This document shows, piece by piece, positions 12,151-12,554 of a stretch of DNA of 12,554 nucleotides. The DNA comes from DATKDU01 sp035512595. Lineage in GTDB: Bacteria > Planctomycetota > Planctomycetia > Pirellulales > Pirellulaceae. Below the pieces are notes generated by a model. The model saw only the letters and a program-made list of their open reading frames with translations, was not told the DNA's origin and searched no databases. Within the stretch, counting starts at the first letter, position 1. The number at the start of each line of letters is the position of its first letter. Position numbers and translations under genes: made by a program. Location of the stretch: positions 1 to 12,554 of the forward strand of contig DATKDU010000524.1 in assembly GCA_035512595.1 (NCBI GenBank), given 5' to 3'.

Positions 12151-12249
12151 CTACTGCACCTTCTCCAGCAATTCCGCCACGGTCCAGACATGATCGGCTA
12201 GGCCGCTGGCCATCGCCGGCGTCCGGGCTTGCTTCGTCGCTTTGGGATA
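12151..12249 (-). pseudogene. Transposase C-terminal fragment
   Basis: The last codons of a minus-strand frame read TPAMASGLADHVWTVAELLE and then KVQ-stop. This is the usual tail of a group of DDE transposases or insertion-element proteins, in which '(Y)NF....H.TLR.TPAMAAGLADHVWT..EL' closes the catalytic domain. Upstream of 'YPKATKQAR' the frame no longer resembles a transposase, so only about 30 residues remain. The exact IS family is not resolvable. It probably marks the end of a deleted insertion sequence. Confidence 0.5.
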
Positions 12250-12344
12250 CCACATGGTTCCCGACGATGTACTCCTGCGGCCTCTGATCAACCGCCGCAA
12301 GGAATCTCGGAAACCGCGAAGCGGAAGGCGGTTCGGCAAAGCGG

Positions 12345-12382
12345 GGGAGGAAAAGGGGCGGAGAAAAAGGGGTCAGGCTTCA
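12345..12382. repeat. G/A-rich flank of the RAYT relic
   Basis: Two similar units, AGGAAAAGGGG (ending 12358) and GGAGAAAAAGGGG (ending 12372), are followed by TCAGGCTTCATT up to the stop codon of the transposase relic. On the minus strand this reads AATGAAGCCTGACCCC, a phrase I recall beside REP-associated transposase genes. It may be the 3' terminal part of that element. Confidence 0.45.
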
Positions 12383-12554
12383 TTATTCAGTCTTCCTAGG
12401 CCGCCCGCGCGGGCGCAGCGTGCTCTCCAGGCCGAGCGTGGCAATGGTTTTCTTCTGCCAAGGCTCACTGCCGTAGGGAACGCCGCGACGCGCCGTGGTC
12501 GTGGCATGTCGGCGAGTCTATCGCCAATCGTCTGCCTCGTCAACAATTAAGCCT
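12383..12554 (-). pseudogene. REP-associated (Y1/IS200-like) transposase, decayed 3' end, partial
   Basis: The minus-strand frame ends with RRGVPYGSEPW, then LGLESTLRPRGRPRKTE and TAA. This is the characteristic C-terminus of REP-associated tyrosine transposases ('RG.P.GSE.W...TA..LGLESTLRPRGRPRK'). Upstream in the same frame comes GLIVDEADDWR, matching the family's '.AGLV..A.DWRWSS' segment. Between them is an in-frame TAG (12518-12520) where Trp or Tyr is expected, and only about 10 residues where about 40-50 are usual. The copy therefore looks inactivated by both a nonsense codon and an internal deletion. The catalytic HUH and Tyr residues would lie beyond the right edge. Confidence 0.72.

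Noticed and set aside
12242..12550. 102-codon plus-strand frame at the right end
   Set aside because: It runs antisense through the RAYT relic and its G/A-rich flank and has no recognisable feature.

Overview
The window looks like chromosomal DNA of a GC-rich planctomycete, probably of the Pirellulales type. The evidence is a set of planctomycete hallmarks: a Tat-exported DUF1501 protein, a PQQ-like beta-propeller protein, a Gfo/Idh/MocA oxidoreductase and a sugar epimerase, a small membrane protein opening with NPYQAP, a signal-anchor protein opening with an 'RDLFW.TLVVALGLGWW' pattern, and intergenic repeats (AACCCGAAGCGTAAGCGAGG type, AATGACCA arrays, short GC-rich palindromes) that I recall from such genomes. 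The taxonomic placement is inference.

Layout. 1-695 (+): 3' part of an LTxxQ (Spy/CpxP-like) protein, followed by a palindrome and a terminator. 794-2116 (+): secreted PQQ-like beta-propeller protein. 2132-3289 (-): four-TM protein of unknown function. 3403-4788 (-): DUF1501 protein. 4789-5120: divergent control region with two good sigma70-type promoters and a 14-bp perfect palindrome. 5121-6182 (+): outer-membrane beta-barrel protein. 6183-6310: nested palindromes. 6311-6757 (+): Fur-family regulator, whose stop codon directly abuts the stop of the next gene. 6758-10592 (-) is a co-directional block in the order of transcription Gfo/Idh oxidoreductase, antitoxin-like/RelE-ParE-like pair, a second such pair, an AcpH-like protein, and a ketose 3-epimerase-like TIM barrel. 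The last has every catalytic residue of the D-psicose/D-tagatose 3-epimerase family at matching spacing.

10593-12554 is a gene-poor repeat and relic zone. It holds a 271-bp element bounded by 33-bp inverted repeats (32/33 match) around a fragment of a four-helix-bundle (23S rRNA IVP-type) gene, a small anchored protein (11007-11429), two families of short direct repeats, a small NPYQAP membrane protein (11826-12140), a transposase C-terminal fragment (12151-12249), and a decayed REP-associated (Y1/RAYT-like) transposase tail that runs off the right edge.

Functionally, the oxidoreductase and the epimerase could act in one sugar or inositol pathway, with two tandem toxin-antitoxin-like modules lying between them. 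The most interesting items are the tandem duplicated TA-like operon and the inverted-repeat element carrying the four-helix-bundle relic. No rRNA, tRNA or CRISPR array was seen.
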